Source of the DNA: Brachynemurus nebulosus
Lineage: Eukaryota; Arthropoda; Insecta; Neuroptera; Myrmeleontidae
Length of the DNA: 64,000 bases
NCBI GenBank assembly: GCA_035578155.1
Contig: JAPWDM010000005.1
Span: 12,118,832 to 12,182,831, forward strand
Reading direction: 5' to 3'
Both the position numbers and the translations under genes were made by a program. The notes under the pieces were generated by a model. The model worked only from the letters and a program-made list of their open reading frames with translations. It was not told where the DNA came from and made no database searches. Shown here one piece after another: positions 1-12,526 of the stretch. The number at the start of each line of letters is the position of its first letter. Position 1 is the first letter of the stretch.

Positions 1-404
1 ATTTAAAAGAGAAAAAATTTCATAAAAAAGTCTTTAAACTATTATTCTATGTTAAATAGTTTCCGAGAATAACTAATTTTTATAAACGGAAATTCGCTAT
101 GTTATGCAGGATGCTGCGACAAGGGTATTTATATATGGATGAATCTTAAATGTAATAATTGTTATACTCATTTTGCTATATATTGCTTTTACAATTTCTT
201 TTTTTATTTTTTATTGTCACTATTCCGGGGAGATTTTTCCAGACAAACGACCAATGAACTAGTAAAGCACTTTCCGTAAATGTTGTTGTTGAATGTTACT
301 TCAGTAAAAAAGTATATAATCAGCTTGAAATATTGATAAAAATAAAAAAAAATCTGACGGAACTACTTGTTTATTTGCTACATTTAACCAAGGTGAAAGT
401 CGTA

Positions 405-660
405 CTTGTCATGTGAGCATCCATTCACCATCACTACCGGTATACGATAGTGTTGGTAAGCGCATCAGAACTGATCAGACACACACATCATGTGTAGCTG
501 ACGTTGTAGAGAAGCCATCACAGTGTTCAGCACTGCAACTCGCAAGGATCCCCATACCAAAACAACTATGGTCTGATGCGGGCTTCAGAATGCGTTTTGT
601 TCTATCACTCGTCTGGTGTATCCAAGTCCTCAGCGTAGGTGTAGAAAATTGTAACTAGTG
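405..660 (+). repeat. Diverged dispersed repeat, left copy
   Basis: The stretch from about 370 to 480 aligns by eye to about 61935-62035 on the same strand. Both have a 'cattaacca' lead, then gtcgtac/gtcggat, then 'gtgagca(t/c)cc', 'accgccact/accatcact' and 'gcgcat(c/t)(a/g)'. An open frame of 81 codons (413-658) lies inside it but shows no recognisable domain, and the homology to the far copy does not keep a frame. It is most likely an old repeat and not a gene. Confidence 0.4.
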
Positions 661-792
661 GTGAGCCCAGAGTGTGCCCGACACGACTTAAGACATGTAG
701 TCAGTCGGTGCCCGTCGCCGAACACATAGTGCATTGTAATACATTCTTAGACATTGTTACCTGAATTGGACAGGTTGGTCTGTCCCATAATA

Positions 793-840
793 GGTGTTTT
801 GTAGTAGTATGTGTGAATACGCACACTACTACAAAACACC
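793..840. other. Hairpin with 15 bp perfect stem
   Basis: Bases 793-807 are the exact reverse complement of 826-840. The intervening 18 bases hold a further imperfect TGTG/CACA pairing, and GGTTGGT upstream can pair with ACCAACA downstream beyond an internal loop. The fold could be a small-RNA precursor or the core of a short palindromic repeat. Nothing in the sequence shows that it is transcribed. Confidence 0.5.
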
Positions 841-980
841 AAACCAACACCATTGCAAACAGTGTGTACGTCCACAACATAGTGGGGAGATTTTACGTCA
901 CCCACTGGCGACAAGTGGAAGAGTTTGATAGACATTCTAGTTTGGTCTCTTGGGTGTATCAGTAGAGAGTAAAAATACAT

Positions 981-2812
981 ATATCATCAAATCATACATT
1001 CATATGACCTATCTCATATGTAAATGGTCATTTTAAATGTACATACATATTCTATGACCAGTACATCCGTAACACATATAGATGGCAACACTATTCAGAT
1101 AACATTATTTATTTATTGTGCGCCGTACATATATACACCAAACGATAAAATTCGGACGTCTGTTATTCCCCATCTGTTATTGTATTTTGTATTTGATTTT
1201 AATAACGACAAATCAATTGCATATTGAATACTGAATTTTAAAAGGATATTCGATTTACATTTTCTATATTTTTTGTTCTATTTTTTAGTTTTATTTTCGA
1301 TATCTTCAAATCTGCCCGCCAATTTTTATTTTAATGTAATATTTGTGTCAGACTAAAATATGGCAATTTAATTACCATTTTAATTAATAAAACCTTTGCC
1401 GTCTATTTTGCCAATGTCGTTTGGTTTTTTGATCGTATTCAAACTTCAGTGCTTCAGGTGTCATGTGAAAAATATATTCTTTAAAATATCTATTAGAACT
1501 TTGATTGGTTTCCGTAATAGAAAACTTTAATAAGCTGAATATTTTTTACATTTTAATGCATGCCTATGTTATAATAGTATTCAATTTTTAGGGTTTCGAA
1601 GAAAATATACTATACTTAAAATGCACTGATGTTCTTTAAATTTTATACCGAAAACTGTGAAAAACTCTAGCTTCTGAGGAACCCTGCCTTAATGCCTCCC
1701 CAACATGCACTTGGCGAATTTTTTTTCAGTTTTACCAGAAACCCTTTTGTTATACAAAATGTAACTCTCATTGTTCGTTTCAGTACCAAATATTTATTTG
1801 ACAGCAAAATTTTTGTTAGTGTTTTTTATATCGTAGCTATAGTAAATCCTGTCACTGGAATTTGTCTCAACGAAAAATTTACGTAGAAAAAGTTTCTTTT
1901 CCGTCATCCGTGTTTTCTTTTTGCTTCACTCATGAAGAGGAAAAATAACATTTTCTTTGTTAATGCGTATCTTTTTTGTTGGAATGTCATTCTGTTATTC
2001 ATTTGATTTAATTTTTTTTTATTTTGTTTTTTATGAATATAAGAGAAAAGGAAAAGAAAAGAAATTGAAAATTAAACTTTTCTTATTCTGGTTGATAATG
2101 AAAATTGTTGTACATTTGTTATTTTTATTAAATGGGATCAAGTTTAGCGTGTTTTTGTAAATTTTATGTATATTCTGTATACTTCATTTTTATAATAATA
2201 ATAAACATGTTAAGTTTATATGTTAAGTTTATACAAAACCATAAAAATAAAACTTACGGAATTATTTCCGTTTTTATTTCGATTTTAGTATTTATAAGTT
2301 TAAATATTGTAAGATATCGGGAATTTCGAACATACAACAATTTTGGCAACCTTTTTTTAATATCTATTAACCCAACCACCCTAATGCCAAAGAGATCTCT
2401 TCTGGGGATTCAATGATAAATCAAGAATTAATGCATTTATTTTTCATTGGTAGTAGTATCACCTAAAGACGGACTAGTAATCTTGCTAATTTAACATGGT
2501 TACAGGGTCTTGTCGATAGGATTGACAAGACCCAAGCCTAATTATTTCTTTATTGTTATGAAATTTTCGAAAAATCAGTTTGATAAATTATTTCATATTA
2601 TACGTAAATAGTGTAAAGTATGACCAGAATTGCAAATTGGCGTTTACATAGCAGGTGACTTGTCACGTAAACAACATTTATCATTCTGTCGTCCGATTAC
2701 CATAGTAACAGATTACAAAAGTTTACTTACCTTCCTAGGAACGTAAATAATCGCTTACCGTCAATTAGTAAATAGATTTTTCGATGGAAATATATTTTAT
2801 ATAAATCGCCAC
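981..2812. other. AT-rich DNA without recognisable gene
   Basis: The open frames here (the longest is 94 codons, at 2132-2416) have low-complexity, Phe/Ile/Lys-rich translations of the kind expected from very AT-rich DNA. I see no domains, splice-site patterns or repeat structure. Confidence 0.6.
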
Positions 2813-2814
2813 TA

Positions 2815-3346
2815 TCAGGTCAGTCCATAATTTCGTGCGTATTTTTTTGATAAATTTTTAGATAATATAAAAAAACACAATTAAACACAATTCATCCTTT
2901 CTGCGATCTGATCCACTGTTAACTGTGGCTCTGACTCCACAAGATTTCGAAGAATGTCAACCTCAAAATTAACAGGACGTCATAAACGGGGTTCATCATA
3001 ACTGCTGCTTTTTGCAACTTAAAATTTTTTAAACCTTTTCTGGGCAGTCCTTACACTAATAGTGTGTTCACCATGTAAACTATTAATTTTTATCGCTGCA
3101 GACCTAGCAGATTCACCACACAAAAATAAAAAATGTGACACAGCACGTTTGTACTGATTATCTATATTCATCTTCTATTGGTACTGAAATGCGTTCGATA
3201 TTTACGAAAGTTTGTGATGTACTGAATAATATGTTAGTCAAACGATGACAAGTTCCGACAGGTTCAAAATTATATTGGTTTAGTAATCGAGTCATAGTGA
3301 ATTCCATGCATGCTATTAATACGCATGAACTTATAGACTGACCTGA
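2815..3346 (-). mobile_element. Internally deleted mariner-type element
   Basis: The element is 532 bp, flanked by TA (2813-2814 and 3347-3348). Its inverted ends read TCAGGTCAGTC(C/T)ATAA followed by a TTC(G/A)TGCGTATT match. The minus strand from an ATG at 3171 encodes a helix-turn-helix N-terminus: a segment like that of mariner transposases is followed by an in-frame stop, then a second segment rich in the usual Glu-Pro-x-Leu-Thr-x-x-Gln-Ile-Ala pattern near 2890-2990. The catalytic D,D,D core is missing, so this is a non-autonomous deletion derivative. Family assignment rests on the TIR, the TA duplication and the HTH pattern. Confidence 0.8.
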
Positions 3347-3353
3347 TATTTAG

Positions 3354-4420
3354 TAAGATTTCATTTTCCGTCCATTTTATTATTTTTTATTATTTATTTA
3401 TTCACCATTTGTTCGGTTGAGAAAATAACTTACTCATACTTGATCCGTAAGTTTACTTTTATGGCCATGACCATTTTTATGGTGCTTGGCTTCAGCTTTG
3501 GATTTTCAAACTGTATCCAAGGTCACAAAAACAACCTTTATGGTTCTCGCTAAGGAATAACTTTACCGATGAAAGCTTATGAAATGCAATATATATGCGT
3601 AGGAGAGTATACGATTTAATATAATAAAAAAGGAAGGCCGCAAAAGGAAAACTAAATGATAAACATTGCGTTGGTTGATATGTATCCAGTACAGATGTAC
3701 CCAGAATAATCGACCTTCAATTTATTTCTTTTTTCCTCCTTCGAAAAACTTTTTTTCCATTCTGTTCAAAGACGAAAACTAAAACCAAACAAAAGTGGAT
3801 AGACGTATCCACAATCCAATCCACATTCTTCTTTCTTCACTTCACCACAACAAACAAATAAGTAATATTACGTTTATAATAAAATAGAAAAGAATAGAAT
3901 CATTACTAATAATGTGGTTACTAACTATACCCTTATTGAAACAAAAAAGTACCTAACTAGTGATAGAAAAACTTTCGCAAGCTTTTTTTTCTTTCTAGTT
4001 GTTTTCGAGCAATCTATTCCACATTTGTCTTTGTCTAGTGTGTATCAGTACAGTGTGAATCAATTAATTTAACATGTAATATGATTTATTTGTTTATTTT
4101 TGTTTGACGAAATCAATAGTTTTATTTTTTGTGATTTTTTCTACTAAACTTTGTATATAGGTTACTACACCCTCAAAACGATTTCTTTATTCAGAGATTA
4201 AAAATTTCTTAAAGGAATTTTGTTTTTTTGAATCAAGAAAGAAATAATTTTTTTGATTCAAGGAAATATTTTGTTGATTTTTTTCAAGAGTTAATGAAAT
4301 AATATTTTGAATCAACAAAAATTTTTTTTTTTTTTATTTAGGTAAAGGAAATAAAATAAATCTTTAATCTTTGAACAAGGAAATCGTTTTTAAAGTGTAG
4401 TTTTAAAAGGCTTTACAAAA
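3354..4420. other. AT-rich DNA, no gene seen
   Basis: No coding potential or clear repeat structure was recognised apart from short homopolymer runs. Confidence 0.5.
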
Positions 4421-4597
4421 TGAAGTCTTGATCTTGGTCTTGGTATTGCTAAAAAATCTTGCACTTTCTTGCACTCTTTTTATTAATAAATTCTTTCTTT
4501 CTAAAATCAGAATTTTCACTTTTTACGGTTCCTAAAAAATATTTTGTTTTTTAACTGCCTCTCTGTCCACTTGAATATTTATAGTCGAGACCAATTG

Positions 4598-4776
4598 TAG
4601 AGACCATTCCATTCTTTTATAAATTTAATTTGCCTACAACCATTTTTAATATTATGACATACTGTACTACACATTTTTGTTTATTATTTTTTTTTTAAAT
4701 TATTGATACTTAAAATCAAATATTAAAAACGATTGTAAATAAATTACATTTATAAAAGAAGAATGGAATGGTCAGA
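4598..4776. mobile_element. Small palindromic MITE
   Basis: About 179 bp, with inverted ends of about 22 bp: GACCATTCCATTCTT at the left and its reverse complement at the right (with ATTTATAAAAG on the inner side). There is no coding capacity. Flanking duplications are not clear, so the superfamily is open. Confidence 0.55.
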
Positions 4777-4989
4777 ACATTTGGAACCGACCATAAAACT
4801 TTCCAACGCGCAGCTTCGGAATTGTTCGGCTAATTTCGATAAAATTTTCAGGGCTTCAGTTAGTCACACATGAATTTCTATTAAACGTGGTAAAGTCTAT
4901 TAAACGCCGATATTTGCAAGTATTTAATTAACTTTGAATTTTTAGAGAAATAATTTTTAATATTGTTTTAAATATTTTAAGTATTGATT

Positions 4990-5101
4990 ATACTTAAGTC
5001 TTCGTCTTGGTCTTGGTCTTGCTCTTGGTATACATAATCTTGGTCTTGATCTTGGTCTTACAAAAAGTGCAAGACCAAGACAAGACTGCAAGACCAAGAC
5101 T
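4990..5101. repeat. CTTGGT-type hexamer array with inverted half
   Basis: The left side has repeated CTTGGT/CTTGAT units on the plus strand. The right side (about 5065-5101) has the same motif inverted (CAAGACCAAGAC). A shorter related patch lies at 4424-4470. Such arrays can sit at transposon ends, but no second terminus was found. Confidence 0.6.
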
Positions 5102-5579
5102 AATTTTGCTCATCACTAATATAATCCTATTTAAAACAAGATTGTTGGTGATTCGTACTTTTTATCTAAAATCTATCTAAAATTATCTTCCAATTTAGAT
5201 TTACATTTTCCAGCAAAAATGTAAATTTATCCGAATTTGTAAGTAGACATAAAGTCTTTTTTGCAGCGCTAAGCTTACTGGATTGGGATTTAGAATCGAG
5301 ATAAGTACAAATATGAAGAGAATGAAGCAAATTCAAATACTTGAATATAGGTATCCCCTGGTGATTAATACACACTGTATTACACCATTAATAATAGTTT
5401 ATTCTTTTTCGGAGAGGAATTTTTCTTATATCTAACGAAATTTAATTAAACTGTGGAGGAGAACACAACCAGTGTACGTAAATTATAATAGCACAGAAAA
5501 ACCAGGGATAGATTCACCTCTCAATTTCGAGGGGAATCATATTTCTTTAAAAAACTCATTAAGCTTTTTTTTGTAAAAA

Positions 5580-6165
5580 AATTTTTTTTTAAAAATAGTG
5601 TCGAAAACCTACAATTCGTTTTTGGTTTCGTTACTCTATTATATTTTATTTACGATTTTTAAAGCCTTGAAAAATTTTAGTAAACCTGAGCTAAGCCTGA
5701 TGACGTGATCAAATTAAATAAGAATTCATTTTCAACAAAAACTTTATTGAAATTATCTAAATTTCAGAAATTGGTCGAATTTGTGTTATTTAGGTGTGAA
5801 CTCTTCACTTCGGCTATCAAAATGACGAAATTTCTTTTAAAGATGTGATCAATTCGACAGAAGTCTTTTTTCTAGTGGGGCAATTCGCTTTATTTTAGTA
5901 AAAACGGAAATAATGACTTCGAAAACATGTTGTTCGCCGCGAATTTTATCACTCTATAATCCTATTTACGGTTTTTTGGGCACTGAAAAATCGTATTAAA
6001 CTTGATGACGTCATTGAAATAAAAAATTTCTTTTTTCACATCTTAAGCATTATGAAAATTATTTGTATTAAAATGATTGGCTAAATTAGGGTAAGCTGGG
6101 AGTGAACTTCTTACTTTAGTTATCAAAAGACGGAATTCCTTTTGGAAATACTCAGTCAAAAAATT
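5580..6165. repeat. Tandem pair of a diverged repeat (about 318 bp offset)
   Basis: Two consecutive units share the same order of landmarks: TCGAAAAC, then TACTCTAT/CACTCTAT, ATTTACG(A/G)TTTTT, a TGATGACGT(G/C)A motif, and GTGAACT(C/T)TTACTT(C/T). The offset between them is about 318 bp. Fragments with the same landmarks recur near 6720-6960, 15200-15400, 27800-28050, 41500-41570 and 62950-63170, so this is an old dispersed family. No protein is encoded. Confidence 0.5.
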
Positions 6166-7149
6166 TGTGTTAAAATTAACACATTTTACACGTCCAGTAC
6201 GGTCCATTCAATTTTTTGTGTTTTTGTTATTATAATATTATAATATACAATCTCTAGTAAGTTTACATGATCTTTTGTAACTGAATCTGTAACAAAATAA
6301 CCTTAAAATGTAAGAAAATTGTTTCATTTTTAAGCGTTTAATAAAACTATATTCATCAATAACTGAAAAAACTTATAATTGTTCGGTTTTGTTTAATAAT
6401 AGGAACTACTCTCTTTTTTTTTTTATTATATATATATTTTGGTAGATATATATTCCAATGAAACTTACGTACCTATAACATTCTTTTGCTTTACACAAAG
6501 ATTGTGTTACTTCTTTGTTGTTCAAAACAGGTTAACATTTTTATTCTGTTAAATCGAAATTTCTGTTAATATGTATTTTCATTTAATACAGACACGAAAT
6601 ATTACATTAACGCTTGGTAGTGTTACTTACTTAACACAAAAATTTTAACCACTAGTTCTTTTTTACGCAGAACACAAATTTTTTTACTGTGTACGACTAA
6701 CCCGGTAGATGTCTTTTTTCGATTAGTCCTAAATGATTAATGTTGGAAAAAATACAAGAAAGCAAACGATTTCAAAATTTATACTTCACCTCCAGTTTGT
6801 TATAGCAAATTGTTTTTAGAAATATGACTGATTTGAAAAAAACTTTTCTCTGGTGGTGGTCTTACGTGTTTATTTTTAGTAAATTTAAACGATCGAATTC
6901 CAAAACCTATAATTCGCTTCCAGTGAGATATTTTTTTAACATGACAGTCATGAAGAATTATGACGAAATTACTAGTTGTTATAATTGAATCGGTTATTTC
7001 AGAAAGAGCACATGTGTGTTTTTCTATTTAATAATTTCAGCCATACTAAGTAGCTTAGAGTTAGAAGCTTAGTAACTTAGAAGCTAAGACTCGTTGTGGT
7101 AGTCTGGTTCGTCTATTGAACGCTATCGGAGTATCCAACGCAACGCTCC

Positions 7150-7615
7150 CAATGTGTGTATTTTCCAAAATAATAACACAGAAATTTCAAACAACAAAGT
7201 TTTTTAAACAATTGAAGTATGAGATAACGATATTTCAATGTAATTGATATTTCTCTAAGTTCCATTTTTATTCCACTAGTCCCAATTCCAAGTTCAATGG
7301 TCCACTGGTTCTAATTCCAATTCCAATTTGATTCAACTAGTTCCAATTCCCAAGTCCAATTTGATTAGCCACTGTCATCCACTCAATTGATTACGCGCTC
7401 TGAATTCCAACTGTTCGATTAGAATTCCGAATTCCAACTGTTCTATTACAACTCCGAACCTGACGCCTGGCGGGTCCTACATTTATACCCCTTCGTATGT
7501 TGACGTCTGTTGTTATTGAGTGGGTTGTTTACGCATAACCGAAGTTTGTCGTACGTTCTGGAACCGTAGCTTCATATTATACGGTACACAATGTTGAGTA
7601 CAGTGGGGACCCAAT
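7150..7615 (-). mobile_element. LTR-like fragment, possible solo LTR
   Basis: On the minus strand there is a TATA-like GGGGTATAAAT (about 7481-7491). The stretch is bracketed by CCCAAT (7148-7153 and 7610-7615), a possible short target duplication. The order of motifs (TTTTCCAAAA, the TATA box, TGACGTC, then GTTG(A/G)GTACAGTGGG) is shared with 43520-44095, which indicates one retroelement family. The exact boundaries are uncertain, because TG...CA ends do not coincide with the repeated flank. Confidence 0.35.
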
Positions 7616-8600
7616 AAACTAAAGCAAAAATATATATTAGAGGTTTACAAAGTCTTACTGGTAAAAATTACAATTCTTTTCAGCTATTATACATATTTTT
7701 ATTACTCTATCTCAGATATTTGAAAATGGAACATGACGTGCCCTTTCTGCAATAACCGATTCAATTATTGTTGATGTAATATAGGGTGGCGGGGCAGTTA
7801 ATCAGGTTTCACTTGACGTCTTACAGCGTCAATGACCGTCAACCGGTTAAAAATAAAATACTGTTTACATCGAAAGAATTATTACGCCTAACAATAATGT
7901 CGTTATGATATAAAATTTGTTTTTTTTAGATAAAAATATTATTATCTACAAAATTTCCCCACGAAGAAAAGTAATCGTTTCTTTTAACACATGTAGGAAG
8001 AAAAACGTGAAAAAATTCCTCAGGATAAAATAAATTCATTTAAATTTATGTAAAACCAACTGGAAAATCATTCATCTTTTTTTGAAAACGAGAAAATTAT
8101 ATTGCACAATAAAAATATTATTTTTTACGAATAAAATAATATACATAATTTTTTTATTTTTAACCGGTGTTGTAAAGTGTCTATTGTCAAGATATAAAAA
8201 TTATGATAATTTATTTTAAGTGATAAAGAAATATTTTTATTTTTCATTTTTATACCGGAAATAATGATTTTCAAATTACAAAATTATTTTGAAATTTTCG
8301 ACATTTTCATTTTTTTTTTTTCGTATTTATCTTTATGGTTTTTTGTTTTAAACGTTATGGGCCATTTACTTTTAATGCATGCTTAAATAAATTTTAACAG
8401 TTCTGTAATAATATCCACTACATAATTCCACGCAAGCATAGCTAACTGAGTTGAGTTCAAGAAGTTAATAATTGTAATTATGTGATTTTTTGAGCGCTAT
8501 ATGAAATTGTTTCCGTTTCTCGGGTGTAATTTCGTACATTAAAATTGTACTATACGAGTATCTATGCGCTTGTATTATTTTATACATTTTATATTAAGTA
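7616..8600. other. AT-rich DNA, no gene seen
   Basis: Long A/T runs only; no recognisable element or coding sequence. Confidence 0.5.
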
Positions 8601-8662
8601 CTATTGAAGCTAAACTCTAAATATTTATATTTTGTTGAATTAAAATTAAGTTTGATATTAAA

Positions 8663-9387
8663 TACGCTGCCAATAGGGTGGGCACACAGCTTCCTCGTAG
8701 TCGTAAAAGGCTTTAAAACAGTATTCTACCAAATATACATATTATATACCGTGAAATTATATATTTTCGCCTTGAAGTTTATAAAAAACTGTTGTAACTC
8801 AAAAGACTTAAAGGCTAAATTATAAAATAATAGCAAAAATATTTTAGTAACTAACCCCCAATATACCCTAAAAATTCGAGCGAGATAGGACTAGCAGTAA
8901 ATAAGATATTGACATTTAATGGGACTTCATGGTAGCGGCGTAGCTACCGTTACTCGGATTTCGATTAAATTCATAGGGGACCATATAGGAACCAAACTAC
9001 ATAATTTCTGAAAATTTCATAAAAAAGAATTGAGTAGTTCAGAAGTTATGCCACTTGGTGCAATTTTGGAATGACATGGTAGCGGCGTTGCTACCGTTAC
9101 TCCGATTTTGATTAAATTCATAGGGGACCATCGCGGAGCCAAACTGCATAATTTCTGAAAATTTCATTAAAAACAATCGAATAGTTCGGAAGTTATGCCA
9201 CTTGGTGCAAAATTGGAGACACACAGACGGACAGACAGACGGACGGCCCAAACCACAATTGTTCAGGAAGCTCTAAAACGTAAAATGTGCGTAAAAAATT
9301 TGATTTTGAAGAGAAAAAATTTTTTATTTTTCAAAAGTGATCACAATGCTTCCGCTACTTTAGTAGTCTCGGAAGCAAAATTAATTT
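8663..9387 (+). repeat. Family D dispersed repeat, copy 1, with internal duplication
   Basis: It starts near GGGTGGGCACACAGCTTCCTC and ends with CTTCCGCTACTTTAGTAGTC. The diagnostic middle is CATGGTAGCGGCG..., then ATAATTTCTGAAAATTTCAT, TTATGCCACTTGG and an ACAGACGGACAGACAGAC patch. The block 8930-9058 is repeated at 9072-9215, so this copy has a tandem internal duplication. Short open frames here are shadows of the repeat. Other copies lie at 10257, 22212 (reverse), 39880, 45210 and about 54720-57512. Confidence 0.7.
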
Positions 9388-9751
9388 AAAATTTTACTTA
9401 TAGAAAAAGTTTCGTATATAGGGAAAAATTGCCGACATTGTGCACTCTAGTGTTTTACTTGAGTCTTCTGAAAAAATATGTCATGAAAATCTGGTTTAGT
9501 GGCATAGAAAATACACTGACACAACTTCCTCTTACTTGTAACAGACTTTTATCCAGTTTTTATTAAAAATTACATAAAAAAAGCCATTAATTCAAATATG
9601 TTTTATATATATTCTCAGAAAATAAAGGTGTGGCTCAACATTAAAGAGCTCCAAATGTGATAATATATTCAAAACATTCCGCAAAAAACTATTAAAAGAA
9701 TATGGTAAGTTAGCTGAAGAAAGGTAAAATATTGCTAATTACGATTTTGTA

Positions 9752-10254
9752 CCAGCGTCCCATTTGGATGTATACATACGATTTAAATGTTAATTTTTAA
9801 CATTGGATTCCCATAAGGAAAAAGTAATGTCACAAGAGTGCTTTGAACAAACTAATGATACTAATTTAATACTTTAACAATTGTTACTATAGCTTTAACA
9901 ATAATAATGCAGTAAAATAAAGAAATGAATGTCGTAATTTTCAAGTAATTCACATTTTTACATAATAAATATTTGTGTCATCTGCTGTAAATTCAAAAAG
10001 GCATTTTTTTATTTTCTTGAAAATAAATATTAAAATAATAAAAATACCAAAAAAATATTCTATTGAAGAAAAAGTGCAGATAATTTGGTGGAAAAAAGTT
10101 ATTTTAAAAAGAAAATTACCAAAAATAGGAATATGTTTATCCAAAGGAATATGTTTATCTAAAGCACCCTTGTGATATAACTTTTTCCTTATGGGAATCG
10201 AATGTTAAAAATTAACATGTAAATCGTATATATACATCCGGCCGGGACTCCCAG
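9752..10254. mobile_element. TA-flanked element with about 90 bp inverted ends
   Basis: 9752-9842 and 10154-10254 are imperfect reverse complements. Shared landmarks are GGATGTATA(C/T)ATACGATTTA, GTTAATTTTTAACATT and GATTCCCATAAGGAAAAAGT. TA occurs at both outer edges (9750-9751 and 10255-10256). A weak open frame in the middle contains a Tyr-Ser-Ile-Glu-Glu-Lys run reminiscent of transposase HTH starts, but it is too short to classify. The element abuts copy 2 of family D. Confidence 0.65.
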
Positions 10255-10256
10255 TA

Positions 10257-10279
10257 TATCTAAAAGGGAAGTATTCACC

Positions 10280-10331
<52 letters not shown>

Positions 10332-10763
10332 TGAAATTATATTTTTGTCGTACAGTTCATGAAAACTTGTTGATACTCAAAATATTTATAGTCTAAATTA
10401 TAAAATTTTACAGACTAAACTCCAAATACTCTCAAAATTTGAGCAAAGTGGAACTAGTAGCAGCTACGATATTGACGTTTACTGGGATTTCATGGTAGTG
10501 CCACAGCTACGATCTCCGATTTCGATGAAATTTTTAAGGGACCATCTAGGAACCCAACTGGATAACTTTCGAAAATTTCATTAAAAACAATCGAATAGTT
10601 CGGAAGTTATGCGATCTGGCGACAGACAGACACGAAACCAAAATTTTTCCAAAAGTTCTAAAACGGAAAATGTGCGTGAAAATTTTAATTTTCGGAAAAA
10701 AATTTTGTATTTTAAAAATGATTACAGTGCTTCCACTATTTAAGTAGTCTCGGAGACAAAATA
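10257..10763 (+). repeat. Family D dispersed repeat, copy 2
   Basis: It carries the family landmarks: CATGGTAGTGCC, AAAACAATCGAATAGTTCGG, a GACAGACAGACACGAAA patch, and a final CTTCCACTATTTAAGTAGTC. A (TA)n tract lies in the left part. Confidence 0.65.
10282..10330. repeat. (TA)n microsatellite
   Basis: An uninterrupted alternating AT run of about 49 bases. Confidence 0.95.
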
Positions 10764-10769
10764 ATTTAT

Positions 10770-12300
10770 TATTTGTTTTTCTTACTAATAACGTCTAAAA
10801 GCTTTTATTGAATTTTTTATAGAAACGTCCATCGGTACAACTATTACAGCTACTACAATATATGCAACTGCCCCCTACATATTCTTTAATTTATCATGTT
10901 TTTAATTTATCAGTTAAATTCATATATGTATTATATTAGAACAATAAAAACAGAAAAGATCTGAGCGAAAAATATACAATTACAGAACTAGTGAGAAATA
11001 ATAGGACAGTCAGGTAGAATCGAGATAATTAGAAAACGAAAAGGTACATCATTTATATTAAAAAAGCAAGCTTTTTTTGTAGAAAAATCCTAGCGTAGTG
11101 AGTGACATTTAGATACACTGTATGGATGGTGGATTGGCTACCTCCACTTGTACTTACTTACTTGAGTGACATTTAATTTAATGGGTATTAAATGTGTTGA
11201 AAAGTTTTATTTTTTTCATTTATTTATTTAAAATAAAGTATCCTGGCACGGTGTGTTTTAGCAAATTTTCAGAAAGAAAATTAAACTATTACAGCCACCG
11301 TCATGATGGAACTTGAGTGTGAAAGAAATTTTTTTCAGACCTCAAATAAATATGCACATTTTTGTCAGCGCGATAATTGTTGAAGAAAACACTATTTTTT
11401 TTTATGAAATTTGGTGAAAACTTCAAAAATCTTGAATGAGTTCGTTAGTTAATCCAATTCATTTTACAAAATCAAATATGTATTTTAAATCTCTTTCAAC
11501 CTCAAAATATTCTTTTTCATCAAAAATTTCTTTATATCTGGAAGAGCAGGATTGTTTTCTTTGTATTTTCGAATATTTATTGTCAATTGACAGTAAAATT
11601 AAACCATTTTAAGAAAAAACCACAAAATTTTGATAAAGGAAAATGACAGTGCGGTTTAACTTTAAAAATGCATACAAATTATGTCTTGCAATGAATATGG
11701 TTCCATTAAGAACGCGCTAGGTGCCTTAGTGAGATACCCTTCAAATTTGCTTTATGCTCTCTATATCCTATTATAATAAAATACAGTGTTCCTTCTCAAT
11801 AGTTCCGCAGAATGAAATGAGGGGAATAGCTTTTCCAGGAAATCTTGTTCTCCTACCATAGGCCAATCGCTCGCTGGCAAGCTACAAAAATTTTTTTATG
11901 TCTAGATTTAAAATTTATAGTTCAATAATTTATGACCCTGTCAAAATTAAAAACTTTTCAGGAGCGTCAAAACAAGTAGGTGGGTCAGAATAATATAATT
12001 TCAAAATCAATTTAAACTAATGTTTATTATACAACCAATTCATACGATAAAACTCTAGTGGTTTATGTTTAATAAAATGCATATACAATACATAATAGAT
12101 ACGCATAATTAGACTACATATTTCCACATATTACGTATATGTGCATATAGTATAATGTACCTGTACCTACACAGTATTGGATCTGGGTTATAATCTAATG
12201 ATATCATTTTTATTGTAATCACCTATTTATGCATGTGTTATTAACAAAATTCTATTTCTTAATTATTCAAAATCGAATTAAAAAGTACTGGCTATTGTGT
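10770..12300. other. AT-rich DNA, no gene seen
   Basis: No domain, repeat border or RNA gene was recognised in this stretch. Confidence 0.5.
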
Positions 12301-12320
12301 AACATTTTTCGTTTTCGTTT

Positions 12321-12526
12321 TCGGGGCACAACGTCCTGAGAAAGCACCTGCATATCATGGGATTAGTGGAAAGTCCTCTCTGTCGAAGGTGCGGCTTGGA
12401 GGACGAATCTTCGTCCCATGTTCTATGCTCTTGTGAAGCATTGTCATCCTTGAGATGCAAGTACACCACAAATCCAATTTTACGTAGTGGTCGGTGCAAA
12501 TTTAAGGGGAAGTACGTAAAATCGGA
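12321..12526 (+). pseudogene. LINE ORF2 C-terminal fragment, part 1 (zinc-binding tail)
   Basis: The frame from 12324 encodes a His-Ile-Met-Gly-Leu stretch, then Cys-Arg-Arg-Cys-Gly, acidic residues, and His-Val-Leu-Cys-x-Cys-Glu-Ala. This CCHC pattern is typical of the extreme C-terminus of LINE polyproteins of the Jockey/I/R1 type. Upstream reverse transcriptase is absent, so the copy is 5'-truncated. The fragment stops at the 14 bp repeat that borders the next insertion. Confidence 0.65.

Noticed and set aside
5000..5101. CRISPR-like array
   Set aside because: The units are contiguous hexamers without unique spacers; it is a simple repeat.
12278..12499. 73-codon minus-strand frame
   Set aside because: Antisense shadow of the LINE zinc-binding tail.
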